Assembly (NCBI GenBank): GCA_910578505.1
Contig: CAJTPV010000015.1
Location: forward strand, 7,577-65,152
Origin: an uncultured Oscillospiraceae bacterium
GTDB taxonomy: Bacteria > Bacillota > Clostridia > Oscillospirales > Oscillospiraceae
Direction: 5' to 3'
Length of the DNA: 57,576 bases
Each line of letters opens with the position of its first letter. The first letter of the stretch is position 1. Shown here piece after piece: positions 40,017 to 48,921 of this stretch. The notes beneath the pieces were generated by a model. The model was not told the origin of the DNA. It saw nothing but the letters and a program-made list of their open reading frames with translations, and did no database searches. The position numbers and the translations under genes are program-made.

Positions 40017-40967
40017 ATGCACAAGTATATCCTGAAGCGGCTGTTGATGCTGATCCCGGTCATCCTGGGCGTCACGTTCATCGTGTTCTTCATCCTGAAC
40101 CTGTCGCCCGGCGACCCCGCGGCCATGATCCTGGGCGAGCAGGCCACGGCGGAGGCCCTGGAGATGAAGCGGGAGGAGCTGGGGCTCAACGACCCGCTCC
40201 TGGTCCGGTACTTCAACTACATGAAGGACCTGCTCCGGGGCGATATGGGCGTATCCTACCGCAACAGCATTTCCGTCTGGGAGCAGGTGATCGACCGGTT
40301 CCCCAACACAGTGGTGCTGGCCATAGCGGGCATCCTGGTGGCGCTGCTCATCGGCATACCGCTGGGGATACTGTCCGCCAAAAAGCAGAACACGGTGATC
40401 GACAATATCTCCATGGTGCTGTCCCTGATCGGCGTGTCCATGCCCAACTTCTGGTTCGGCCTGCTGGTGGTCATGCTCTTCGCTCTGAAGCTGGGGTGGC
40501 TGCCCTCTCAGGGCATGGGCGAGGGCTTCGTGCCGCTGCTGCTGAGCCTGATCCTGCCGGCCCTGACCCTGGGCACCGGCTCGGCGGGCACCATCGCCCG
40601 GATGACCCGCTCATCCATGCTGGAGGTCATCCGCCAGGACTACATCTCCACCGCCCGGGCCAAGGGCGTGGACGAGCGGACGGTGACCTACCAGCACATG
40701 CTGCGCAACGCCCTCATCCCCATTATCACCGCCGTGGGGCTCCAGTTCGGCTCCCTGCTGGGCGGCGCGATGCTGACGGAGACGGTGTTCTCCTGGCCCG
40801 GCCTGGGCCGGCTGATGGTGGAGAACATCAAGTCCAAGGACATCCCCATGGTCCTGGGCTGCGTGGTGTTCCTGGCCACCATGTTCACCATCGTCAACCT
40901 GGTGGTGGATATCATCTACGCCTTCGTGGACCCCCGCATCAAATCCCTCTATAAGAAAGGACGGTGA
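40017..40967 (+). CDS. ABC transporter permease, DppB/OppB type
   Basis: A 316-aa inner-membrane permease with the full family pattern: MHKYILKRLLMLIPVILGVT, NLSPGDPAAMILGEQAT, LGLNDPLLVRYFNYMKDLL, GDMGVSYRNSISV, a periplasmic/TM core and the cytoplasmic EAA loop (DYISTARAKGVDERTVTYQH, NALIPIITAVGLQFG). Six membrane helices. Forms a heterodimer with the next gene product. GGGAGGA precedes the ATG. First gene of the plus-strand transporter operon; specificity for dipeptides, oligopeptides or other small amides is not determined by the sequence. Confidence 0.94.
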   Translation: MHKYILKRLLMLIPVILGVTFIVFFILNLSPGDPAAMILGEQATAEALEMKREELGLNDPLLVRYFNYMKDLLRGDMGVSYRNSISVWEQVIDRFPNTVVLAIAGILVALLIGIPLGILSAKKQNTVIDNISMVLSLIGVSMPNFWFGLLVVMLFALKLGWLPSQGMGEGFVPLLLSLILPALTLGTGSAGTIARMTRSSMLEVIRQDYISTARAKGVDERTVTYQHMLRNALIPIITAVGLQFGSLLGGAMLTETVFSWPGLGRLMVENIKSKDIPMVLGCVVFLATMFTIVNLVVDIIYAFVDPRIKSLYKKGR

Positions 40968-40972
40968 CCGGG

Positions 40973-41878
40973 ATGAACGTGCAGAAGCAGGCAGAAAAAA
41001 TGGAGAAAAAGCAGAGGTCTCTGTGGCAGGAGGCCTGGAGGCGGTTCAAGCGGAACAAGTCCGCCATGATCGGCCTGGTGTTCTTCGCGGCGCTGATCGT
41101 CATCGCCATCGCCACCCTGGTCATCGACCTGGCCACGGGCAACGAGTTTTACCAGAATTACGTCATCAACCAGGACCTGGCCAGCCGTCTGAAGGGCCCC
41201 AGCCTGGAGCACATCTTCGGCCAGGACGAGTTCGGACGGGACATGCTGCTGCGGATGATCTGGGCGGTGCGCTACTCCCTGTTCATGGGTAGCATGTCCA
41301 TCATCATCTCCCTCATCGTGGGGGGCATCCTGGGCGCTGTGTCCGGGTACTACGGCAAGATGGTGGACGGCGTGATCATGCGGTGCATGGACATCCTGCT
41401 GGCCATCCCCTCCATGCTGCTGGCCACCGCCATCGTGGCGGCCCTGGGCACCAGCCTGATCAACGTGCTGATTGCCATTGCGATCTCCTACGTACCCACC
41501 TTCGCCCGGACCGTGCGGGCCTCGGTGCTGACGGTGAAGGACCAGGAGTTTATTGAGGCGGCCAGGGCCATCGGCTGCCACGACGGGGAGATCATCTTCA
41601 AATACATCATCCCCAACGCCATGGCCCCCATCATCGTCCAGGCCACCGTAGGTCTGGCGGGCGCCATCCTCTCCATCGCCGGCCTGTCCTTCCTGGGCCT
41701 GGGCATCCAGCCGCCCACCCCGGAGTGGGGCGCCATGCTCTCCAACGCCCGGACCTATATCCGCGACGCCTGGCACGTCACCGTCATTCCGGGCCTGGGC
41801 ATTATGCTGACCATTCTGGCGCTGAACCTGATGGGCGACGGCCTGCGGGACGCGCTGGACCCCAGACTGAAGGATTGA
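40973..41878 (+). CDS. ABC transporter permease, DppC/OppC type
   Basis: A 301-aa permease with the N-terminal WQEAWRRFKRNKSAMIGLVF, the family motif HIFGQDEFGRDMLLRMIWAV, and an EAA loop at EAARAIGCHDGEIIFKYIIP. Six predicted helices. The start ATG at 40973 follows the previous stop by 5 bp; a GTG at 40964 overlapping that stop is also possible. Partner of the DppB-type permease. Confidence 0.93.
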   Translation: MNVQKQAEKMEKKQRSLWQEAWRRFKRNKSAMIGLVFFAALIVIAIATLVIDLATGNEFYQNYVINQDLASRLKGPSLEHIFGQDEFGRDMLLRMIWAVRYSLFMGSMSIIISLIVGGILGAVSGYYGKMVDGVIMRCMDILLAIPSMLLATAIVAALGTSLINVLIAIAISYVPTFARTVRASVLTVKDQEFIEAARAIGCHDGEIIFKYIIPNAMAPIIVQATVGLAGAILSIAGLSFLGLGIQPPTPEWGAMLSNARTYIRDAWHVTVIPGLGIMLTILALNLMGDGLRDALDPRLKD

Positions 41879-41909
41879 CACGCTATCGTAAAGGAGGGAC
41901 CGCTTTAAT

Positions 41910-42899
41910 ATGTCAGACTATCTGTTGGAAGTAAAGGATTTAAGCATTATCTACGCCACGGAGGACGGCGTGGTCCAGGCCCTCACCGGCGCCAACCTCA
42001 AGCTGCGCCAGGGGGAGACCCTGGGGCTGGTGGGGGAGACCGGCGCGGGCAAGACCACCCTGGCCCGGGGCATCATGCGCCTGATTCCCAACCCGCCGGG
42101 GAAGATCGTCTCCGGCCAGATCCTCTTTGACGGGAAGGACCTGCTGGGCCTGTCCATCAAGGAGATGCGCAAGTACCGGGGCAGACAGATCTCCATGATC
42201 TTCCAGGACCCCATGACCAGCCTCAACCCGGTGATGACCGTGGGAGATCAGATCCGCGAGGTGGTGGTGACCCACCACCCGGAGATGTCCCGCCAGGAGG
42301 CCAAAAAGCACGCGGAGAACATGATGGAGATGGTGGGCATCACCGCCACCCGCTACGGCGACTATCCCCACCAGTTCTCCGGGGGCATGAAGCAGCGGGT
42401 GGTCATCGCTATCGCTCTGGCCGGAGAGCCCCGGCTCCTCATTGCCGACGAGCCCACCACCGCCCTGGACGTGACCATCCAGGCCCAGGTGCTGGAGATG
42501 ATCCACGCCCTCAAGCGCAAAAGCAACACCGCCATGCTCCTCATCACCCACGACCTGGGCGTGGTGGCCCAGAACTGCGACAGCGTGGCTATCATCTACG
42601 CCGGGGAGATTGTGGAGTACGGCTCCCTGCGGCAGGTGTACAAAAACGTGCTGCACCCCTACACGGAGGGCCTTTTCGGCTCCGTGCCCAGTCTGGAGAC
42701 CAACGCCCGGCGTCTGGCCGCCATCGAGGGCATGATGCCGGACCCCACCGCCCTGCCCAAGGGCTGCAAGTTCGTTGACCGCTGCAAATACGCCACAGAC
42801 CGCTGCCGGAAGGAGCAGCCCCAGCTGCTGGAGCTGGAGGACGGGCACAAGGTCCGCTGCTTCCGCCACGAGGACAGGGAGGTGAAGGGCAATGGCTGA
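41910..42899 (+). CDS. ABC transporter ATP-binding protein, DppD/OppD type
   Basis: A 329-aa ATPase. Walker A is LVGETGAGKTTLARGIM, Q-loop FQDPMTSLNPVMTV, signature FSGGMKQRVVIAIAL, Walker B LLIADEPTTALDVTIQAQ, with the switch His in LLITHDLGVVA. It ends with the oligopeptide-type C-terminal Cys region (GCKFVDRCKYATDRCRKEQP), which in relatives holds an iron-sulphur cluster. AAAGGAGG precedes the ATG. Overlaps the next gene by 8 bp. Confidence 0.95.
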   Translation: MSDYLLEVKDLSIIYATEDGVVQALTGANLKLRQGETLGLVGETGAGKTTLARGIMRLIPNPPGKIVSGQILFDGKDLLGLSIKEMRKYRGRQISMIFQDPMTSLNPVMTVGDQIREVVVTHHPEMSRQEAKKHAENMMEMVGITATRYGDYPHQFSGGMKQRVVIAIALAGEPRLLIADEPTTALDVTIQAQVLEMIHALKRKSNTAMLLITHDLGVVAQNCDSVAIIYAGEIVEYGSLRQVYKNVLHPYTEGLFGSVPSLETNARRLAAIEGMMPDPTALPKGCKFVDRCKYATDRCRKEQPQLLELEDGHKVRCFRHEDREVKGNG

Positions 42900-43857
42900 G
42901 ATCTTACGGGTCGAGCACCTGCAGAAATATTTCCCCGTGCCGGACGGCATGCTCCACGCGGTGGACGACATCAGCTTTACCATCGACGCGGGCAAGACCC
43001 TGGGCGTGGTAGGGGAGTCCGGCTGCGGCAAGTCCACCATGGGCCGGGCCATCCTGCGCCTCCACGAGCCCACCGGCGGCAAGGTGTTTTTCCAGGGCCG
43101 GGACGTGCTGGCCATGGGCGCTCAGGAGATGAAGGAACTGCGCCGGGAGATGCAGATTATCTTTCAGGACCCCTTCGCCTCCCTCAACCCCCGCATGACC
43201 GTCAGCGAGGCCATCGCCGCCCCCCTCATCGTCCAGGGGCTGTACAGCCGCAAGGACAAGGCGGGCATCAACAAGCGGGTGCGGGAGATCATGGATATGG
43301 CCGGCCTGGCCCAGCGCCTGATCAACACCTATCCCCACGAGCTGGACGGCGGCCGCCGGCAGCGCATCGGCATCGCCAGAGCCCTGGCCCTGAATCCGAA
43401 GTTCGTGGTCTGCGACGAGCCCGTGTCCGCCCTGGACGTGTCTATCCAGGCCCAGATCCTCAACCTGATGCAGGATCTCCAGGACGAGCTGGGGCTGACG
43501 TATCTCTTCATCACCCACGACCTGTCCGTGGTCAAGTACATCTCCAACGACATCCTGGTCATGTATCTGGGCCAGATGGTGGAGAAGGCCCCGGCGGAGA
43601 AGCTCTTTGAAAAGCCCATGCACCCCTATACCCAGGCGCTGCTCTCCGCCATCCCCGTGCCGGACCCGGACCGGCCCATGAGCCGCATCACCATGAAGGG
43701 GGAGATCACCTCCCCGGTGAATCCGGAGAAGGGCTGCCGCTTTGCCAAGCGCTGCCCCTATGCCACCGCCGCCTGCACCCGGCAGGACATGGCGCTCACC
43801 GAGCAGGAGCCCGGACACTTTGTCACCTGCCTGCGCCTGCAGAAGGGCGAGATCTAA
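42892..43857 (+). CDS. ABC transporter ATP-binding protein, DppF/OppF type
   Basis: A 321-aa ATPase with Walker A VVGESGCGKSTMGRAIL, Q-loop FQDPFASLNPRMTV and Walker B FVVCDEPVSALDVSIQAQ, plus the C-terminal Cys region (KGCRFAKRCPYATAACTRQD). The signature is LDGGRRQRIGIARAL rather than the usual LSGGQ: the signature serine is Asp. This variant occurs in some OppF relatives and may leave one of the two ATP sites less active. Completes the transporter with 40017-42899. Confidence 0.94.
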   Translation: MAEILRVEHLQKYFPVPDGMLHAVDDISFTIDAGKTLGVVGESGCGKSTMGRAILRLHEPTGGKVFFQGRDVLAMGAQEMKELRREMQIIFQDPFASLNPRMTVSEAIAAPLIVQGLYSRKDKAGINKRVREIMDMAGLAQRLINTYPHELDGGRRQRIGIARALALNPKFVVCDEPVSALDVSIQAQILNLMQDLQDELGLTYLFITHDLSVVKYISNDILVMYLGQMVEKAPAEKLFEKPMHPYTQALLSAIPVPDPDRPMSRITMKGEITSPVNPEKGCRFAKRCPYATAACTRQDMALTEQEPGHFVTCLRLQKGEI

Positions 43858-43940
43858 GGTCACAGCCCCGCCGCGGCCCAGCCGCGATGGAGTTATGATA
43901 AACAGCGACACACATCAATCAGAAAAATGGAGGAAAAAAC

Positions 43941-45545
43941 ATGAAAAAGCGTCTCACTCGCATCCTGGCCCTTGCGCTGGTTATGCTGAGCATCCTCTCC
44001 CTGGCCGCCTGCGGCGGCGGGAACGGAGGCGGCAACGCCGGCGGCAGCGGCAGCTCCGGCAACGCGGGCAGCAACGCCGGCACGTCCGGCGGCGACGCAG
44101 CCCCCGCCGGCTACAAGGACACGCTGGTCTGGGCCCAGGGCGCGGACGTAACCAGCCTGGACCCCCACCAGGGCAAGGAGACCCCGGCGGTGGAGGTCAC
44201 CTGCCAGATCTTCGACACCCTGCTAGTGGTAGACCCGGAGACCAACGAGCTGGTCCCCCAGATCGCCGAGAGCTGGGATCAGACCGACGAGCTGACCTAT
44301 GTCTTCAAGATCCGTGAGGGCATCAAGTTCCACGACGGCAGCGAGCTGACCCCCGCCGACGTCAAGTTCTCCCTGGAGCGGGCCATCAACTCCGCCGCCG
44401 TGTCCTATATCGTGGACTTCATCGACACGGTCACCGACAACGGCGACGGCACCGTCACCATCAAGACCAAGAACCCCTACGCCCCTGCCCTGCGCAACCT
44501 GGCCATTCCCTTCGCGGCCATCGTGCCCCAGGCCGTGGTGGAGGCGGACGAGGAGCACTTCATCCTCAACCCCGTGGGCTCCGGTCCCTACAAGTTCGTG
44601 GAGTGGAAGCAGGGCGACCATGTGACCATGGAGGCCTTTGACGACTACTACGCCGGCAAGGCGGAGACCCAGAACCTGATCATGCGGGTCATCCCCGAGA
44701 CCTCCCAGCGCTCCATCGCCCTGGAGACCGGCGAGATCGACCTGGCCTATGACCTGGCGGTCAACGACGTGCCCAAGGTGGAGGAGAACCCGGACCTGAC
44801 CGCCTACGTGGTGCCCTCTCTGACCTGCTGGTATATCTCCATGAACATGAACAAGGCCCCCTTCGACAACCCCAAGGTCCGTGAGGCCATCAACATGGCC
44901 ATTGACCGCCAGCTCATCATTGACACCCTCAATAACGGCGTGGGCGAGCCCGCTGATGCCATCATCGCGCCGGGCGTGTTCGGCTACTACTCCACCGGCG
45001 TCACCGAGTACAACCCCGAGAAGGCCAAGGAGCTGATGGCCGAGGCCGGCTACGCCGACGGCTTCACCACCTCCCTGTGGGTCAACGACAACCAGTCCCG
45101 CATTGAGATGTGCCAGGCGGTCCAGGAGATGCTCCGCCAGATCAACATCGAGTGCTCCGTGGAGGTGCTGGAGTTCGGCAGCTATATCAGCCGCACCAGC
45201 GCCGGCGAGCACGACATGGGCTACTTCGGCTGGACCACCTCCAGCGCCGACGCCGACTACACCTACTACTCCCTGGAGCACTCCAGCCAGCAGGGCGCGC
45301 CCGGCAACCGCAGCTTCATCAACGACCCCGAGGTGGATAAGCTGATCGAGGACGCCCGCTTCACCAGCGACGAGGCCACCCGCAAGGAGCTGTACAAGGA
45401 GCTGGCCATCAAGCTGGACGAGATCCACAACAACGCCCCTGTGTTCTACAGCACCATCAACGTGGGCGCCAAGAAGGGCGTCGAGGGCTTCGTGATGGAT
45501 CCCAACGGCTACCACAATCTGCACACTGTTAAAGTCGCCCAGTAA
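43941..45545 (+). CDS. Oligopeptide-type ABC transporter substrate-binding lipoprotein
   Basis: A 534-aa family 5 binding protein. The lipoprotein signal MKKRLTRILALALVMLSILS ends in LAAC (Cys24) and is followed by a Gly/Ser/Asn-rich linker of about 30 residues. The mature domain shows LVWAQGADVTSLDPHQGKET, IAESWDQTDELTYVFKIREG with KFHDGSELTPADVKFSLER, and PFDNPKVREAINMAIDRQ, all hallmarks of DppA/OppA. It captures the ligand outside the cell and delivers it to the permeases encoded just upstream. The ligand is unknown. GGAGG precedes the ATG, and a hairpin follows the gene. Confidence 0.95.
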   Translation: MKKRLTRILALALVMLSILSLAACGGGNGGGNAGGSGSSGNAGSNAGTSGGDAAPAGYKDTLVWAQGADVTSLDPHQGKETPAVEVTCQIFDTLLVVDPETNELVPQIAESWDQTDELTYVFKIREGIKFHDGSELTPADVKFSLERAINSAAVSYIVDFIDTVTDNGDGTVTIKTKNPYAPALRNLAIPFAAIVPQAVVEADEEHFILNPVGSGPYKFVEWKQGDHVTMEAFDDYYAGKAETQNLIMRVIPETSQRSIALETGEIDLAYDLAVNDVPKVEENPDLTAYVVPSLTCWYISMNMNKAPFDNPKVREAINMAIDRQLIIDTLNNGVGEPADAIIAPGVFGYYSTGVTEYNPEKAKELMAEAGYADGFTTSLWVNDNQSRIEMCQAVQEMLRQINIECSVEVLEFGSYISRTSAGEHDMGYFGWTTSSADADYTYYSLEHSSQQGAPGNRSFINDPEVDKLIEDARFTSDEATRKELYKELAIKLDEIHNNAPVFYSTINVGAKKGVEGFVMDPNGYHNLHTVKVAQ

Positions 45546-45560
45546 CCAACACTGATTTTT

Positions 45561-45594
45561 CGGGCTGCCGGCGAGAACCGGCAGCCCGGTTTTT
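45561..45594 (+). terminator. Hairpin terminator or attenuator after the binding protein gene
   Basis: CGGGCTGCCGG (45561-45571) pairs with CCGGCAGCCCG (45578-45588), followed by GTTTTT. Because the creatininase gene starts only 18 bp later on the same strand, it probably acts as a partial terminator that keeps binding-protein message more abundant. Confidence 0.75.
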
Positions 45595-45611
45595 GATGGA
45601 GGAGATTAACT

Positions 45612-46373
45612 ATGAGACTTTCCCACATGACTTGGCCCCAGGTCCAGACCTACTTTGAAAAGAGCGACATGGTGCTGGTGAGCATCGGCAGCATCGAGTG
45701 CCATGGCCGCCACATGCCCCTGGGCACGGACACCCTGATCCCTGATCACCTGCTGGAGAAGATCGAGCAGAAGAGCGACGTGCTCATCGCCCCCACCATC
45801 CCCTATGGCGCCTGCCAGAGCCTGGCCCCCTACCCCGGCACCATCGACATTGACAACGAGATCCTCTATCTCTTCTGCAAGCAGATTTTTGAGAGTCTGT
45901 ACAAGCATGGCGCGCGGAAGTTCGTCTTCCTCAACGGCCACGGCGGCAACATCAAGATGATCGAGCGGCTGGGGCTGGAATTCGAGGAGCGGGGCTGCCT
46001 GGTGGCGGCTCTCAACTGGTGGCTGATGGCCTGGGATATGAACCCGGCCTGGAAGGGCGGCCACGGCGGCGGCGAGGAGACCGCGGCCATCCTGGGCATC
46101 GACCCGTCCCTGGTGGACAAGAGCGAGATCGGCGGGGAGCTGAAGCTCTTTGACCTGACCGACAACCTGAAGGCCACCGGCTTCCGGTCCGTGGAGTACA
46201 AGGGCGTGTCCGTGGAGATTATGCGCAATACCCCCCACGTCACCGACAGCGGCTGGATCGGCCCGGATCACCCCAACACCGCCACCGAGGAGTGGGGCCG
46301 CGAGATGCTCCAGACCTGCGCGGACTACATTGTGGACTTCATGGAGGAATTCAAGAAGGTCAAACTGGGCTGA
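45612..46373 (+). CDS. Creatininase family amidohydrolase
   Basis: A 253-aa protein with the family metal-binding motifs: SIGSIECHGRHMPLGTDTLI (Glu, His, Asp ligands), APTIPYGACQSL, KFVFLNGHGGN, and HGGGEETAAILGIDP. These enzymes open cyclic amide or formamide rings; members include creatininase and the riboflavin-pathway formamide hydrolase. GGAGG precedes the ATG. Between a peptide-type transporter and an M42 peptidase, a role in opening an imported cyclic amide or hydantoin-like compound is likely. Real substrate unknown. Confidence 0.9.
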   Translation: MRLSHMTWPQVQTYFEKSDMVLVSIGSIECHGRHMPLGTDTLIPDHLLEKIEQKSDVLIAPTIPYGACQSLAPYPGTIDIDNEILYLFCKQIFESLYKHGARKFVFLNGHGGNIKMIERLGLEFEERGCLVAALNWWLMAWDMNPAWKGGHGGGEETAAILGIDPSLVDKSEIGGELKLFDLTDNLKATGFRSVEYKGVSVEIMRNTPHVTDSGWIGPDHPNTATEEWGREMLQTCADYIVDFMEEFKKVKLG

Positions 46374-46392
46374 GAAGGAGGACGGCAGAATT

Positions 46393-47472
46393 ATGATGGA
46401 CAAAAAGCAGACCCTGGAGATGATCGCCGCCATCTCCAACGCCAACGGCGCGCCGGGCTTTGAGGACGAGGTGGTAAAGGCCATCCTGCCCTACGCCGGC
46501 CAGGTGGGCGAGACGGAGACGGACCGGATGCGGAACCTGTTTATCCGCCGGAAGGAGAACCAGGGCGGCCGGCCCGTGGTGCAGCTGGACGCCCACAGCG
46601 ACGAGGTGGCCTTCATGGTCCAGGCCATCTGCCCCAACGGGACGCTGCGGATCATCCCCCTGGGGGGCTGGATCAGCTGCAACGTGCCCGCCCACAAGGT
46701 CTGGGTGCGCAACCGGGAGGGGGCCTATATCCCCGGCCTCACCGCCAGCAAGCCCCCCCACTTCATGACCCCGCAGGAGCGAAACGCGCCCCTGGACATC
46801 AGCAGCATCACCGTGGACGTGGGGGCCACCTCCCAGCAGGAGGCCATTGAGGCCTTCGGCATCCGCATCGGCGAGCCAGTGGTGCCGGACGTGACCTTCA
46901 CCTACTCCGAGGAGCACGACCTGATGGTGGGCAAGAGCTTTGACTGCCGCCTGGGCTGCGCGTCTATCGTGCGGACCCTGGACATGCTGCAGGGCGAGGA
47001 GCTGCAGGTGGACGTGGTGGGCGCCTGCGCCGCCCAGGAGGAGGTAGGGACCCGAGGCGCCACGGTGACCGCCCAGGTGATCCAGCCGGACATTGCCATT
47101 GTCTTCGAGGGCTGCCCGGCGGACGACACCTGTGTGGAGCCCTACATGGTCCAGACCGCCATCAAGCGGGGGCCCATGCTCCGGCACGTGGACGCCCGGA
47201 TGATCACCAACCCCCGGTACCAGCGCTATGCCCTGGACCTGGCGGCGCAGCTGAACATCCCGGTGCAGGAGGCGGTCCGGGCCGCCGGCTCCACCAACGG
47301 CGCGGTCATCCACCTCACCGGCAGAGGGGTGCCGGCCATCGTCATCGGCGTGCCGGTGCGGTACGCCCACACCCACTACGGCGTGTCCGCCTACGCGGAC
47401 TTTGACAACGGCGTGAAGCTGGCCTGTGAGATCCTCCGGCGGATGGACCGGGATCTGATCGAGAGCTTCTGA
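46393..47472 (+). CDS. M42 family metallopeptidase
   Basis: A 359-aa dizinc aminopeptidase of the M42 (FrvX/YsdC/PepA-like) family: ISNANGAPGFEDEVVKAIL, VVQLDAHSDEVAFMVQ (the HxDE metal site), LGGWISCNVPAHKVWV, CAAQEEVGTRGATVTA (EE catalytic pair), and VPVRYAHTHYGVSAYADFDN with the last His ligand. Cytosolic enzymes that trim peptides to amino acids. GAAGGAGG precedes the start; a second ATG follows directly. It closes the plus-strand operon, before a terminator at 47488. Confidence 0.92.
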   Translation: MMDKKQTLEMIAAISNANGAPGFEDEVVKAILPYAGQVGETETDRMRNLFIRRKENQGGRPVVQLDAHSDEVAFMVQAICPNGTLRIIPLGGWISCNVPAHKVWVRNREGAYIPGLTASKPPHFMTPQERNAPLDISSITVDVGATSQQEAIEAFGIRIGEPVVPDVTFTYSEEHDLMVGKSFDCRLGCASIVRTLDMLQGEELQVDVVGACAAQEEVGTRGATVTAQVIQPDIAIVFEGCPADDTCVEPYMVQTAIKRGPMLRHVDARMITNPRYQRYALDLAAQLNIPVQEAVRAAGSTNGAVIHLTGRGVPAIVIGVPVRYAHTHYGVSAYADFDNGVKLACEILRRMDRDLIESF

Positions 47473-47487
47473 CAACAATGGATTGCA

Positions 47488-47530
47488 GGACCGGCGCGGT
47501 GAGGGCTTCCCCCCGCGCCGGTCCCGCTGT
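47488..47530. terminator. Terminator between convergent transporter operons
   Basis: GGACCGGCGCGG (47488-47499) pairs with CCGCGCCGGTCC (47513-47524), followed by a T-rich stretch on the plus strand. Confidence 0.75.
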
Positions 47531-47560
47531 TTTCTGATGTCTGCAAGCCGCTCTTGCTTT

Positions 47561-47689
47561 TCAGCGTTTTTGCAGGTATTCCTTTGACGCCTCCGCGGCG
47601 GTCTTGCTCCTGCTGGGACAGCCGCCGGGCAGCTCGTCAAATTGCATCCCTTCACAGGCGTGCTTCTTACACTTTGCGCATACCAGCAT
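47561..47689 (-). CDS. Small cysteine-rich protein (DUF1847 N-terminus-like)
   Basis: A 42-aa protein, MLVCAKCKKHACEGMQFDEL, then PGGCPSRSKTAAEASKEYLQ. Four cysteines in CAKCKKHAC...C could bind a metal; the pattern resembles the N-terminus of DUF1847 proteins, of which it would be a short fragment. GGAGG lies 8 bp before the ATG. It is 27 bp after the DUF917 gene on the same strand, so it is the last gene of that operon. It may be a complete small protein or a truncated copy. Confidence 0.5.
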   Translation of the reverse strand: MLVCAKCKKHACEGMQFDELPGGCPSRSKTAAEASKEYLQKR

Positions 47690-47716
47690 CTCTATGTCCT
47701 CCCTGCGGGCCGCGGC

Positions 47717-48856
47717 TCAATTGCCGATGACGTCCTCCGCCGGCACATACGCCATATCATAGCCAAAGGCTTTCGGGCTCAGGACAAAGAGCCCCCGCTC
47801 GCTGCGGAACACCTCCCTGGCCTTCATGGCGATCACCGTAACGTCCATGCCCTCTTCGATCTTGTTGTTGGTGTAGGGGAAGCCGGTCTCTGTGTCGACC
47901 ACCTGCAGCATATCCGGACTGGTGACGAAAACCTCGCCGTTTTTCCAGCTCATATGGTTTTCATTTTTGAACCAGATCTTCAGCTGCGTACCGGCAAACT
48001 CGCCCTCTCCGGCAATGGTGTGGGTCCCCCAGTAATACCCGATCTTATCCCACCACTCCTTTTTGACGACCTTGCCCCGGCAGACGATCGTTCCGCCGAC
48101 AGTGCCTGCAGCCGCCGCCGCAGGGTCCCGGCCCGCCTCCACGGCCAGACGAATGGTCCGGCCAACCTGGAAGCACTCCGAGAGCGTGCCGGGGATGACG
48201 GTCTCCCGCATCTCCTTCACCGGCAGGAAAAATCCGGCCTGGGCGCATTTGCTGTATCCGCCGTCGGCAATCATCTTCCCGATGCGCTCCACCATGCGCC
48301 AGTTGACGCTGCCGGCAATGCAGGCCGTATTCCCCCAGCAGTCGAAGGAGGCCACCGGCAGCAGCTCCCGCTCTTTGATAAAGGGTGTCGTCTGCTGGAT
48401 CTCCGGGATGGCGCGGCCCGTATAGTCGCCGTCCACCGCGCTGATCCCCATCTCCGCCGCCGCCGCAATGCAGGCTGCCGTGTTGGCGCCGCCCAGCTCA
48501 ATGGGGATCAGCGCGGATATCGCCTGGCCGTGGAGCTGCTCCAAAATCCGGACAGCGCCCACCATGGCCTGGGTGTAATCATGGGTCTGGAGACCAAGGC
48601 CATAGATGGTCTCCCGCTCCTTCGCGATTTCCGGCGACTCCGGCGCGATAGACCCCATCAGGAACGGACAGCAGGTATATCCGTCCTCCAACGCGCCGGC
48701 GTCTACCCAGCCGATCTCATGGCCCTTCTCCAGCTGCTTCATCAGCGCGTCCACGCCCTGGGCGTAGTCGCCGCCGCCGCCGGTCCCATAGAAGGTGCAG
48801 CCCCGGACAAAATCCTCCACTTCCTGCCTGTTTTTTAAGACGGCTTTCTTTTCCAT
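47717..48856 (-). CDS. DUF917 family protein (second of two)
   Basis: A 379-aa protein of the DUF917 family, some of whose members are now described as S-methyl-thiohydantoin desulfurases and which often neighbour hydantoinases. Conserved features: VEDFVRGCTFYGTGGGGDYA, CPFLMGSIAPE, IPIELGGANTAACIAAAAEM, SAVDGDYTGRAIPEIQQT and IWFKNENHMSWKNGEVFVTS. It parallels the one at 54159-55280 along its whole length. GGAG-rich SD before the ATG. The catalytic chemistry here is unknown; a link with cyclic amide breakdown fits the neighbours. Confidence 0.88.
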   Translation of the reverse strand: MEKKAVLKNRQEVEDFVRGCTFYGTGGGGDYAQGVDALMKQLEKGHEIGWVDAGALEDGYTCCPFLMGSIAPESPEIAKERETIYGLGLQTHDYTQAMVGAVRILEQLHGQAISALIPIELGGANTAACIAAAAEMGISAVDGDYTGRAIPEIQQTTPFIKERELLPVASFDCWGNTACIAGSVNWRMVERIGKMIADGGYSKCAQAGFFLPVKEMRETVIPGTLSECFQVGRTIRLAVEAGRDPAAAAAGTVGGTIVCRGKVVKKEWWDKIGYYWGTHTIAGEGEFAGTQLKIWFKNENHMSWKNGEVFVTSPDMLQVVDTETGFPYTNNKIEEGMDVTVIAMKAREVFRSERGLFVLSPKAFGYDMAYVPAEDVIGN

Positions 48857-48921
48857 ATCTGGCTCCTTTCCTTTCTGTTGTGCGCATGTCCGGCTGATTG
48901 CCGAAAAGCGCCGGATTCCGG

